A program made the position numbers and the translations under genes. From the NCBI RefSeq assembly GCF_047634355.1, contig NZ_JBLIAL010000001.1: a stretch of 64,000 nt of DNA; one strand, written 5' to 3'. Below the pieces are notes generated by a model. It was not told the DNA's origin. It worked only from the letters and a program-made list of their open reading frames with translations, and did no database searches. The stretch is from Porticoccus sp002341315. GTDB taxonomy: Bacteria; Pseudomonadota; Gammaproteobacteria; Pseudomonadales; Porticoccaceae. Shown here in pieces: positions 26,191 through 33,848 of this stretch (the stretch's first letter is position 1; each line of letters opens with the position of its first letter).

Positions 26191-27990
26191 TTATTGTGCA
26201 ATCAAACTGGTTCGGACGCTGATAGGTGGAACCTCATCCCTATCTATTCTGACATCAAGCAACGTGGGGCCCTGTCGATTACAAATCACGGCGATATCCA
26301 GTGACAACAGGTCGTCCGGTGAATTGATGACATGAGACTCAACACCCATCGCCTTGGCAAACGCAGCAAAATCGGTCTCAGGTATCTCAGTACCAATATT
26401 TTCTGCACCGGTAAGCCTCTGTCCATGCTTTACCATACCGTAGCCCCCATCATTGAGCACGACAAAAACCACCGGTAAATTTTCCTGTGTGGCAACTGTG
26501 ATTTCCTGCCCATTCATCAGAACACTGCCGTCACCCGTGATGCATACGACGGGATTACCCGGTCTGGCCAGGGCTGTACCAATAGAACTCCCTATCGCCC
26601 AACCCATAGAGGCAAATTCCAGTGCTGCACGAAATAGCCCTCCATGGGCATCTCGCTTACCAGCAAGCCGGCGATCATAGGGGTGAAGGTAATGTGTCGC
26701 CCAGGCAAAGCTCGCTCCCGTATCAGCAAGGTAGCGCGTATTGGGCGGAAACAGGTTGGATAACTCTCTCATCAACCGTTGAGGTTTGATAGGGGAGGCA
26801 TTGGAAAGATAGCCCTCTTCATCGTCAATGGTGAAATAGCGCTCATGCTCAACATCTTCAGCATGAGTTTTATTGGGTACGCCCGCATCAATTGCATGCA
26901 GCTTAACCCTGCAGTCACCTTCATAGCGTGAAACCAGTCGCTCAAAAATTGAAGAAAGGCGGCCGCGCACATGCAACTTGGCCATAGGACTGCGAGTAAA
27001 ATTAACTTCGGCAGACTCCACATGAATCATACGTTTGGTTAGCAACCATTTTGTATCCCATCCATCTGTTGCCCACTCGCCTAAACTTGCTCCAATTGCG
27101 ACCACGAGATCAACAGACTTATCCACTAAAACCTCTTTCGCACTACTATGTCCGGCAAAACCAATCACCCCACGAAAAAGAGGGTGGTACGGGCTCACCA
27201 ACCCTTTGCCGTGCGGAGTAACCAGTAATCGTGCACCAACTTCGACAGCTAGGCTCAATATACTGCCAATGGCTTCACTGGCTTCATCACCAACGAGAAA
27301 TACCGGATTCTTTGCAGAGATAACTTCCTCATAGAGCTTGTCGACAGCAAGATCATCTATTAATGACGGACGTTCCAGCAGATCAGAGAGGTTATAGGCC
27401 GGCGTTTTGGTCTGGGTCACAGCCCGCATAACGTCAAGGGGCACACTGAGATGAACTGGGCCGGAGGGGGATTGGAAGGCTGTCATGACAGCAGTTGCCA
27501 ACTTGCTTTCAAACTGCTCAACATGAGAAACAAGGGTATTGTAGCGGGTACAGTGCTCAAACAGTCCGACTGTATTGATACCTGTACAGGATGATTCCTG
27601 AAATGCACCTCGCCCAAATGTAGACAGTGCAGTCTGCGCTGTAATCACCAACATCGGGATATTGTTTTCATAAGCTGAAGCCACACCCGTAATCAGGTTG
27701 GTGGCGCCGGGCCCGGTGGTTGCGCAACAAACACCCAGCTTGCCGGTATTCCGCGCATAGCCGTCGGCCATAAAGGCAGCACCGGTTTCATGCCTGGCGA
27801 TAACCGCACGGGGGCCACCCCGGCGCTCACTTCGTGCTAACGCATTATAGAGAGGCTCGATAGCTCCACCAGGAATACCAAATATGTATTCCACCCCCAG
27901 TTGTTCCAGGTAGGCTATCAACAGATCCCCAAACTCTGCATCCGCTTGCAGTTGCTGCTTCGGCTTTTTACTCATCCCGAGAGCGCCCAT
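26191..27990 (-). CDS. Thiamine-diphosphate enzyme, acetolactate synthase-like
   Basis: 599 residues in the three-domain TPP fold of acetolactate synthase (IlvB). The N-terminal PYR domain has LGVEYIFGIPGGAIEPLYNAL and the catalytic Glu68 in RHETGAAFMADGYAR, followed by TGPGATNLITGVASAY. A central domain covers about 200-340. The PP domain has ITGDGSVLMNGQEI through LNDGGYGMVKHGQ, the metal/TPP motif. No ilvN/ilvH regulatory subunit gene is adjacent, and the partner genes are citrate-synthase-like, so a role in branched-chain amino acids is unlikely; carboligation or decarboxylation of another 2-oxo acid is the broad inference. The ATG at 27990 has AAAGGA 8 bases upstream; a TTG at 28011 is rejected. 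It is the first gene of the operon. Confidence 0.85.
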   Translation of the reverse strand: MGALGMSKKPKQQLQADAEFGDLLIAYLEQLGVEYIFGIPGGAIEPLYNALARSERRGGPRAVIARHETGAAFMADGYARNTGKLGVCCATTGPGATNLITGVASAYENNIPMLVITAQTALSTFGRGAFQESSCTGINTVGLFEHCTRYNTLVSHVEQFESKLATAVMTAFQSPSGPVHLSVPLDVMRAVTQTKTPAYNLSDLLERPSLIDDLAVDKLYEEVISAKNPVFLVGDEASEAIGSILSLAVEVGARLLVTPHGKGLVSPYHPLFRGVIGFAGHSSAKEVLVDKSVDLVVAIGASLGEWATDGWDTKWLLTKRMIHVESAEVNFTRSPMAKLHVRGRLSSIFERLVSRYEGDCRVKLHAIDAGVPNKTHAEDVEHERYFTIDDEEGYLSNASPIKPQRLMRELSNLFPPNTRYLADTGASFAWATHYLHPYDRRLAGKRDAHGGLFRAALEFASMGWAIGSSIGTALARPGNPVVCITGDGSVLMNGQEITVATQENLPVVFVVLNDGGYGMVKHGQRLTGAENIGTEIPETDFAAFAKAMGVESHVINSPDDLLSLDIAVICNRQGPTLLDVRIDRDEVPPISVRTSLIAQ

Positions 27991-28053
27991 ATTTTTTTCC
28001 TTTCTAATCAAGGAGATAAAACTTTTTCTTAAATCTATTGCGATGGTTTACGC

Positions 28054-28092
28054 ATTATTGCCTTATTTTTATTAAAAATTCAACAAGTTGAA
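28054..28092 (-). promoter_or_regulatory. Candidate promoter and operator of the TPP/CS/TonB/kinase operon
   Basis: On the minus strand TTGAAT (28083-28078) and AATAAT (28059-28054) are separated by 18 bases, 64 bases before the ATG at 27990. The -35 overlaps the inverted repeat TTCAAC-AA-GTTGAA (28079-28092), a likely operator. The surrounding intergenic stretch is strongly A+T-rich. Confidence 0.4.
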
Positions 28093-28134
28093 CACTTTTA
28101 ACCTCCCACTTTTCCGGCATCCTCAAGGTATTGG

Positions 28135-28180
28135 CGGAAGGTCACTTCCGGTCGATAAACCGGTCGCCTTACCTTACAAT
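28135..28180 (+). promoter_or_regulatory. Candidate promoter region of the VC0807-pdxJ operon with two inverted repeats
   Basis: TACAAT at 28175-28180 is a plausible -10. No good -35 is seen; instead two adjacent inverted repeats lie there: CGGAAG-GTCA-CTTCCG (28135-28150) and CCGGT-6-ACCGG (28148-28163). They could be activator or repressor sites. Confidence 0.3.
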
Positions 28181-28214
28181 GGCGGGCCACACACAGACTG
28201 TTTAGACCCCGCTA

Positions 28215-28955
28215 ATGAACGAGCTGTCCCCAACACCCCAAAACACCAAAGCCAATAACGGCAAAAGTGAAAGTCTGCTTCTGAACCTACTATTCAACAT
28301 CATCATTCCCACAGTAATTCTGACCAAACTCAGTGGTGACGACTACCTCGGCACCCGGCTCGCTATTGTGGTGGCGCTGGCGTTCCCCGTCATTTACGGA
28401 CTAAAAGACTTTGTTGCTGCAAGAAAAATCAATTTCTTCTCCGCACTGGGGGTAGTCAGTGTTTTTTTGACGGGCGGGATCAGTCTTCTTGAACTGGATC
28501 CGGCCTATATCGCCATAAAAGAAGCGCTTATTCCCGCCATATTCGGGCTGGCTACCGTTGTCTCCCTGAAAACGCCCTACCCACTGGTAAAAACGTTTCT
28601 ATACAATGACAAAATACTCCAGACAGATCGTGTAGCCGCTGCACTGACAGAAAAGGGCAATGGTCTGCATTTCGAGAAGTGTCTATCCAATGCTTCCTGG
28701 ATGGTAGCCGGGTCTTTTTTCCTGTCATCCCTACTGAATTATCTGCTGGCCACACTGCTGATCACTGCGCAGCCGGGTACAGTTGAATTTAACGATCAAC
28801 TGGGCAAAATGACGGCGTTGAGTTTTCCGGTCATTGCTCTTCCAGCCATGCTGGTGTTGATGGGAGCACTATTTTATCTCTTCAGAGGGATTACCAAATT
28901 GACCGGTTTATCCCTTGAAGATGTTATTCACCACCACGACAAAAAAGGGAAGTAA
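28215..28955 (+). CDS. VC0807-family multi-spanning membrane protein
   Basis: 246 residues with about six hydrophobic segments: LLLNLLFNIIIPTVIL, LAIVVALAFPVIYGL, FFSALGVVSVFLTGG, ALIPAIFGLATVVSL, SFFLSSLLNYLLATLL and FPVIALPAMLVLMGALFYLF. It ends in a His/Lys-rich tail. It looks like the uncharacterised VC0807-type family common in gammaproteobacteria; function unknown. The start ATG is at 28215. It is the first gene of a tight operon with yciI (4-base gap), an SH3 protein, a cyclophilin and pdxJ. Confidence 0.72.
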   Translation: MNELSPTPQNTKANNGKSESLLLNLLFNIIIPTVILTKLSGDDYLGTRLAIVVALAFPVIYGLKDFVAARKINFFSALGVVSVFLTGGISLLELDPAYIAIKEALIPAIFGLATVVSLKTPYPLVKTFLYNDKILQTDRVAAALTEKGNGLHFEKCLSNASWMVAGSFFLSSLLNYLLATLLITAQPGTVEFNDQLGKMTALSFPVIALPAMLVLMGALFYLFRGITKLTGLSLEDVIHHHDKKGK

Positions 28956-28959
28956 GCCC

Positions 28960-29259
28960 ATGTGGTATGCCATTATCAGCCAGGATGTAGCAAACAGCCT
29001 GGAACTGCGACTGGCTTCCAGACCCGCCCACCTGGCAAGACTGGAAGACCTGAAAATGGAAGGGAGATTACTGCTTGCAGGCCCCCATCCTGCTGTGGAC
29101 AGCGAAAACCCCGGCGAAGCGGGCTTTTCCGGCAGCCTGATCGTGGCAGAATTTGAATCACTGGAAACTGCAACAAAATGGGCCGACGCCGATCCTTATA
29201 ACAGTGCTGGAGTCTATGCCAGTGTTATGGTCAAACCATTTAAAAAGGTACTGCCTTGA
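28960..29259 (+). CDS. yciI: YciI-like protein
   Basis: A 99-residue ferredoxin-like (dimeric alpha-beta barrel) protein. MWYAIISQDVANSLELRLASRPAHLARLEDL, GRLLLAGPHP and FESLETATKWADADPY are clear YciI features, including the conserved His and Asp of the presumed active cleft. The enzymatic function of the family is unsettled. The ATG at 28960 has AAGGGA upstream. The gene follows the membrane protein by 4 bases. Confidence 0.9.
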   Translation: MWYAIISQDVANSLELRLASRPAHLARLEDLKMEGRLLLAGPHPAVDSENPGEAGFSGSLIVAEFESLETATKWADADPYNSAGVYASVMVKPFKKVLP

Positions 29260-29285
29260 ATTCATCACAGCCGTTAGAGACATTT

Positions 29286-29957
29286 ATGCTCAAAATCATG
29301 CGACTAGTTTCAATGGCAGCATTAGTGCTGCTCGCAAGCCCGGTCAATGCGGAGACAATTTATGTCTCTGACGAATATACAGTTCCATTGCGATCCTCAC
29401 CGTGCGCAAGGTGCGCTATCCTGCACCGTGGCATTAAAAGCGGCACCGGTATGACACTGGTGGAAACCAACGGTGAGGGCTGGACACATGTCACCACGGC
29501 GAGTGGCCTTGATGGCTGGATGCCATCGCAGTATCTGCAGAAAGAACCTGTTGCACGCGACCTGGTCGAACGCATGAATACCCAGCTGTCTGCCGCTGAA
29601 AAAAAAGTTCGGCAATTGACAGAAAGGTTAGCGCAACTGGAGGAAGAAAATGCCCAATCGCTGTCCGAGCTCAATCACCTGAAAGAGACGAATGATGAAG
29701 TGAGCAGCGAACTATCGTCTATTAAGAAAATGTCTGCCAATGCCATTTCGATGAATGCACAGAATCAGGAATTGCTGGAGCGCAACGGGATATTGCAAAA
29801 TGAAATCGATGTGTTGAAAGCAGCCAATCATCAACTGGAGAGCAGCGAAAGAAACACCTGGTTCCTCTATGGCGCCCTTGCGGTGCTGATGGGATCAATG
29901 CTAACTGTCATCCTGCCCAGGTTAAAAAGACGTAAACGATTCTCGGAGTGGGGATAA
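29286..29957 (+). CDS. TIGR04211-family SH3-domain membrane protein (YgiM-like)
   Basis: 223 residues. An N-terminal signal sequence ends at about SPVNA, followed by a bacterial SH3 domain (IYVSDEYTVPLRSSPCARCAILHRGI, GWTHVTTASGLDGWMPSQYL). Then comes a coiled coil of about 90 residues (SAAEKKVRQLTERLAQLEEENAQ onward) and a C-terminal membrane anchor (WFLYGALAVLMGSMLTVI) with a basic cytoplasmic tail (RLKRRKR). This layout is that of E. coli YgiM. The SH3 domain would sit in the periplasm, probably near peptidoglycan. ATGs at 29286 and 29298 are possible; a TTG at 29256 is unlikely. Confidence 0.86.
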   Translation: MLKIMRLVSMAALVLLASPVNAETIYVSDEYTVPLRSSPCARCAILHRGIKSGTGMTLVETNGEGWTHVTTASGLDGWMPSQYLQKEPVARDLVERMNTQLSAAEKKVRQLTERLAQLEEENAQSLSELNHLKETNDEVSSELSSIKKMSANAISMNAQNQELLERNGILQNEIDVLKAANHQLESSERNTWFLYGALAVLMGSMLTVILPRLKRRKRFSEWG

Positions 29958-29961
29958 ACCT

Positions 29962-30531
29962 ATGAAGCACCTCATCGCAGCAGCGATATTACTGTTGAGC
30001 ACAACGGCCTCATTTGCAGCTTCCAATGAACCCGTACAGGTCCTGTTAAAAACCAGCATGGGCGATATTCAGCTGGCACTGGACCCGCAAAAATCACCAA
30101 CGACCGTCGCCAATTTCGTCCAGCTCCTGAAAAACAAACATTATGACGGCCTGATTTTCCATCGGGTCATACAGGGCTTCATGATTCAGGCCGGTGGCTT
30201 CAATGAGTACATGAGCCCCAGGGAACCCAACAGCAAACCAATCAAAAATGAGTCCTATAATGGACTCAAAAATCACAGGGGCACGGTAGCCATGGCGAGA
30301 ACATCCGACCCCAATAGTGCCAGGGCCCAGTTTTTTATCAACCTTGACGACAACTGGAATCTGGATAAAACCCCGCAAAATCCGGGTTATGCGGTATTTG
30401 GAAAAGTGACCAAAGGCATGGAGGTGGTAGACAAAATTGCCCGTGTCCCGGTCGGCAAATCAGGCCCCCACGATGATGTCCCTAGGCAACCAGTGCGGAT
30501 TATTGAAGCAACCCTGCTGGATGCCCAATAA
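29962..30531 (+). CDS. ppiA: Periplasmic peptidyl-prolyl isomerase (cyclophilin, PpiA-like)
   Basis: 189 residues with a signal peptide (MKHLIAAAILLLSTTASFAA). The cyclophilin domain has FHRVIQGFMIQAGGF, with the catalytic Arg, then TVAMARTSDPNSARAQFFINL and YAVFGKVTKGMEVVDKIA. It lacks the insertion seen in eukaryotic cyclophilins. It probably speeds proline isomerisation of periplasmic proteins. It begins 4 bases after the SH3 protein gene and is followed after 3 bases by pdxJ. Confidence 0.92.
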   Translation: MKHLIAAAILLLSTTASFAASNEPVQVLLKTSMGDIQLALDPQKSPTTVANFVQLLKNKHYDGLIFHRVIQGFMIQAGGFNEYMSPREPNSKPIKNESYNGLKNHRGTVAMARTSDPNSARAQFFINLDDNWNLDKTPQNPGYAVFGKVTKGMEVVDKIARVPVGKSGPHDDVPRQPVRIIEATLLDAQ

Positions 30532-30534
30532 AAC

Positions 30535-31317
30535 ATGGGTATCGCACTCAGCGTCAACCTCAATAAAATTGCCCTGATTCGCAACTCCCGTGAAGGGAAC
30601 TACCCGGATCTGATTGAACATGCCAGGGCCTGTATCAACCATGGCGCTAACGGCATTACGGTGCACCCCAGACCGGACCAGCGCCATGTTCGACCCGGGG
30701 ATGTATTGCAACTGGCCGAGCTGCTCAAGCCATTACCTGAAATTGAATTCAATGTTGAGGGCAATCCGTTTGCAGCCCAGAGGGGCGACTACCCGGGCCT
30801 GACTTCACTGGCAGAAGCAGCGCTACCCGACCAGTGCACACTGGTGCCGGATACGGATCACCAGCTCACCTCTGATCACGGGTTTGATCTGACTCAAACA
30901 GCCGACAAACTCTTACCGGTGATCGAAAAGCTGAAGTCCCTTAAAATCCGGGTCAGCCTGTTTATGGATCCCATTCCCGAACAGATTGAGCTGGCAAAAC
31001 AACTCGGTGCGGACCGTATCGAACTGTATACTGGCCCCTACGCCGCAGCCTGGAACAGTGACCCGGATACACTGGAAAACCTGTATCAACAGCACAGGCA
31101 AGCGGCTTTACTGGCCTCGGAACTCGGCCTCGGCATCAATGCCGGACACGATCTCAACCTGGACAACCTGCCCAGGTTCTCGACCATTCCCGGCCTGAAA
31201 GAAGTCTCAATCGGTCACGCGCTGATTGTGGATGCAATTACTCTGGGGCTGGCAGAAACCGTCAAAGCCTACAAAGCCATTCTTGAAACGACAACAAAAA
31301 CCCAGAAGACCAGGTAA
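30535..31317 (+). CDS. pdxJ: Pyridoxine 5'-phosphate synthase
   Basis: A TIM-barrel enzyme of 260 residues that condenses 1-deoxyxylulose-5-phosphate with 3-amino-2-oxopropyl phosphate, the last step of de novo vitamin B6 synthesis. Motifs are LSVNLNKIALIRNSR, GANGITVHPRPDQRHVR, the catalytic Glu in IEFNVEGNP, LVPD, RVSLFMDP, RIELYTGPYA and LGINAGHDLNLDNL. It sits at the end of the plus-strand operon. In many proteobacteria it is next to recO; not here. serC, whose product feeds the other branch of B6 synthesis, is missing from its usual place in this window. Confidence 0.95.
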   Translation: MGIALSVNLNKIALIRNSREGNYPDLIEHARACINHGANGITVHPRPDQRHVRPGDVLQLAELLKPLPEIEFNVEGNPFAAQRGDYPGLTSLAEAALPDQCTLVPDTDHQLTSDHGFDLTQTADKLLPVIEKLKSLKIRVSLFMDPIPEQIELAKQLGADRIELYTGPYAAAWNSDPDTLENLYQQHRQAALLASELGLGINAGHDLNLDNLPRFSTIPGLKEVSIGHALIVDAITLGLAETVKAYKAILETTTKTQKTR

Positions 31318-31334
31318 TAACCCCTTACATCCTT

Positions 31335-31693
31335 TCAGGCTTCCCCGGTTTCACTAAGCTGCTGACAGCCAATACAACGAACCGATTCAGGTTTTATCTC
31401 AAGCCGCCGGGTATCAATCAGCTCGCCGCACTGTTCACAGCAACCGTATTATGCAGTGACCGCAAGGCCTGCTCTACCGCCACCAGACGCTTGCGATAAG
31501 CAGCTCTACTGGCATGAGACATCTGTTGCTGTTGCAGTGCATCCATTCTCGATAACCTGCCGACCATGGTTTGGTCGAGGGCCACGGTTCGACTCGCATC
31601 TGTGGATATATTCAGCAACTCCCGGGGTTCGATCCGCGAATGGTCCAACAGATCCCTGAAATGATCTAACTGTTTATCGGTTAACTTCTGCAT
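31335..31693 (-). pseudogene. DksA/TraR-like zinc-finger gene with a frameshift
   Basis: The ATG at 31693 opens a frame (MQKLTDKQLDHFRDLLDHS ... RLVAVEQALRSLHN) that stops at 31418 after a meaningless tail. In the next frame, right after the codons for LRSLH (about 31446), the expected C4 zinc finger continues: YGCCEQCGELIDTRRLEIKP then VRCIGCQQLSETGEA and TGA at 31337-31335. One missing base, probably an A in CATAATACGG, explains both halves. Complete, it would be a protein of about 119 residues of the DksA/TraR superfamily, which bind RNA polymerase. Either the gene is recently broken, the sequence has an error, or translation shifts here. It is divergent from the methyltransferase gene at 31734. 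Confidence 0.82.
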
Positions 31694-31733
31694 AGGCTTA
31701 TAATACGGGTTTATCGGTTTCGGGTTGCACACA

Positions 31734-32525
31734 ATGACACAGCATTATAATGCGCCCGCCCAAAGGGGCGAGTATCTCGAGCGGAAGCGTTTCTTTGACA
31801 AAATGCTCACCATCTATGGGCGCAAGCCGGTGCTTGAAGCACTCGAAGACCATACTCTTCCCTGTTACCGGCTCCACCTTGCCGAATCAAATCAGACGGG
31901 GGGCATCATTGCCCAGATCATAAAACTGGCCGAAGCTCGGGGCGTGGAAATAAGATTCCACAGCCGTCAGGCCCTGTCGCGTATTTCTCGTAACGGCAAG
32001 CAGGATCAGGGCGTGGCAGCGGATCTGGCCTGTCCCAATCATCTCTTGCTGGAAGACTTTCTCGCCAAGCCACCGGCGGACAACTACAGCCTGATTGCCC
32101 TGGACGGAATCACCAATCCACAAAATCTCGGTATGATTATCCGCTCGGTTACCGCCAGCCCCTGCCACGGGCTGCTGTTACCCGCCCAGGGTATTGCTGC
32201 CATTTCTCCACTGGTCATAAAGGCCAGCGCCGGAACGCTGTTCAAGAGCAGGCTGATTCACTGCGACAACCTGGCAGAGGCGCTTGAGGCACTCAAGCAA
32301 CAGGGCGTCACCTGCTGCGCCCTGTCCTCTCACGGAGAAAACACACTCACCGATTTCCGTCCGCAAACACCGGTCGTTTATGTGTTGGGTAATGAAACAG
32401 AAGGGGTTTCCAAAACCGTTAATGACTGCTGCACAACCCTCCTTCGGATTCCCATGCACAATGGCGTGGAATCATTGAATGTGGCAGTCACAGCAGCCCT
32501 GCTGGCTTTTCGGGAATCCTGTTGA
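31734..32525 (+). CDS. SpoU/TrmH-family RNA 2'-O-methyltransferase
   Basis: 263 residues. An N-terminal substrate-binding domain (YGRKPVLEALED) precedes a SPOUT methyltransferase domain with the three motifs ALDGITNPQNLGMIIRSV (motif 1), VYVLGNETEGVS (motif 2) and IPMHNGVESLNVAVTAALLAFR (motif 3), which form the trefoil knot and SAM site. It is likely an rRNA or tRNA ribose methylase; RlmB-like activity is possible but the target cannot be read from sequence. The ATG at 31734 is preferred over a TTG three codons upstream. Confidence 0.88.
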   Translation: MTQHYNAPAQRGEYLERKRFFDKMLTIYGRKPVLEALEDHTLPCYRLHLAESNQTGGIIAQIIKLAEARGVEIRFHSRQALSRISRNGKQDQGVAADLACPNHLLLEDFLAKPPADNYSLIALDGITNPQNLGMIIRSVTASPCHGLLLPAQGIAAISPLVIKASAGTLFKSRLIHCDNLAEALEALKQQGVTCCALSSHGENTLTDFRPQTPVVYVLGNETEGVSKTVNDCCTTLLRIPMHNGVESLNVAVTAALLAFRESC

Positions 32526-32530
32526 ACCGA

Positions 32531-33772
32531 TCAACCTTCCCGCGAGTCATTGGGCAATGGTTGCCAGAGATCGCTGAATTTAATCGCAACTAACGCCGTT
32601 ACTACAGTCAATGCGCCCAGTGTACCAATGGCAGTCAGCACCCCCACGGCAGCGATGGCATGACCGCTGAGCCACGCACCGACTGTAGCAGCACCAAACA
32701 GTGATAACTGGTACACAGAGACCACCCTTGCCCGATACTTCTGGGGTGACTCCTCATGGGTTAGTGAGCGACCCAACATCATTGCAACCCCCGAGGCGCC
32801 CCCCCACAGCAACACCAACAAAAATAGTAGCCAGACTGGAGGGTGAAGGGCAATGATGATCAGAAACAGGCCACGTATCAGCAGACTGGCTAACAACACC
32901 CTGCCGGGCTGCCTGAACCGCCCCACCAGTCGAATAATAATCACATTGGAAATGATCACACCCAACATAAAGGTGAACTGGATGGAGGCAAAAAAGGACG
33001 CCCCCTGCTGGTAAACCTCACGGGTCAGAAGGGGCATGGCAACAAGATAGAGCCCAAAACCGAGAAAACCGGTTGCCGCAACCACCATCATCAACTGAAA
33101 TAACCGCCGATGATGCCACACCAGTTTCAAGCCGGACATCATGTCCACCCAGGTAGAACCGCGGCGACCCATACTGCTCTCTGGCAAATAACCCAGGCTG
33201 TTTCGCAGCAACCAACCCGAAGTGGCCAACATTACCAGTTGAAGACCGATCAATGGCAACAGGCCGATTCGATCCATATAGCCGGCCAGGAAAATACCGG
33301 CACTTTGGGCAGTAAACTGCACAAAAGAAGCCCTGGCGACAGCCTGTTGCAACTGGCTGTCCACAACACGCGACAAGAGACTTTCTCTGGCGGGCTGCAC
33401 GAATGCGGTAATAGTGCCAAAACAGAACCCGTAGAGCAGCATTACACTGAAGGATAGCTGTCCTGACCACAGTGCTCCCATCAGCAACAGGCAAGGCAGG
33501 TTATAGAGTAGATAAAGCCGAAACAGGTGCTGCCCGGGATGGCGATTATCCGACATGACACCGCCCCACAATACAAATAACAGCTGTGGCAACATCAGGG
33601 CCATCTGCGCAATACCAACACGCTCGGGAGATTCATTCAGAACACCGACCAACAGCCAGGGAAACAGCACGATTTGCAAACCGTGCGCAAAGGAACTCAC
33701 CCCCATACCCTGCAGGTAAAAACGAAAGCTGCCGGTCGGACTGTCCGTTAAGGCGTTAGGGTTATCATTCAT
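32531..33772 (-). CDS. MFS transporter (EntS/MFS_3-like)
   Basis: 413 residues with about 12 hydrophobic segments in two halves. It resembles the MFS_3/EntS exporter group: LQIVLFPWLLVGVLNESPERVGIAQMALMLPQLLFVLWGGVMSDN near the N-terminus and a second-half loop RSLTHEESPQKYRARVVSVYQL. Substrate unknown; the group includes siderophore exporters and macrolide efflux pumps, but no siderophore genes are here. It lies 76 bases after ligA on the same strand and ends 5 bases from the convergent methyltransferase gene. Confidence 0.84.
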   Translation of the reverse strand: MNDNPNALTDSPTGSFRFYLQGMGVSSFAHGLQIVLFPWLLVGVLNESPERVGIAQMALMLPQLLFVLWGGVMSDNRHPGQHLFRLYLLYNLPCLLLMGALWSGQLSFSVMLLYGFCFGTITAFVQPARESLLSRVVDSQLQQAVARASFVQFTAQSAGIFLAGYMDRIGLLPLIGLQLVMLATSGWLLRNSLGYLPESSMGRRGSTWVDMMSGLKLVWHHRRLFQLMMVVAATGFLGFGLYLVAMPLLTREVYQQGASFFASIQFTFMLGVIISNVIIIRLVGRFRQPGRVLLASLLIRGLFLIIIALHPPVWLLFLLVLLWGGASGVAMMLGRSLTHEESPQKYRARVVSVYQLSLFGAATVGAWLSGHAIAAVGVLTAIGTLGALTVVTALVAIKFSDLWQPLPNDSREG

Positions 33773-33848
33773 TTGCGATAAAAATAGTCAGAAAAGCGCC
33801 ATTAAAGGCTCGAAAACAGCCATTCAGGAAAGAAACTGTAATATTTTG

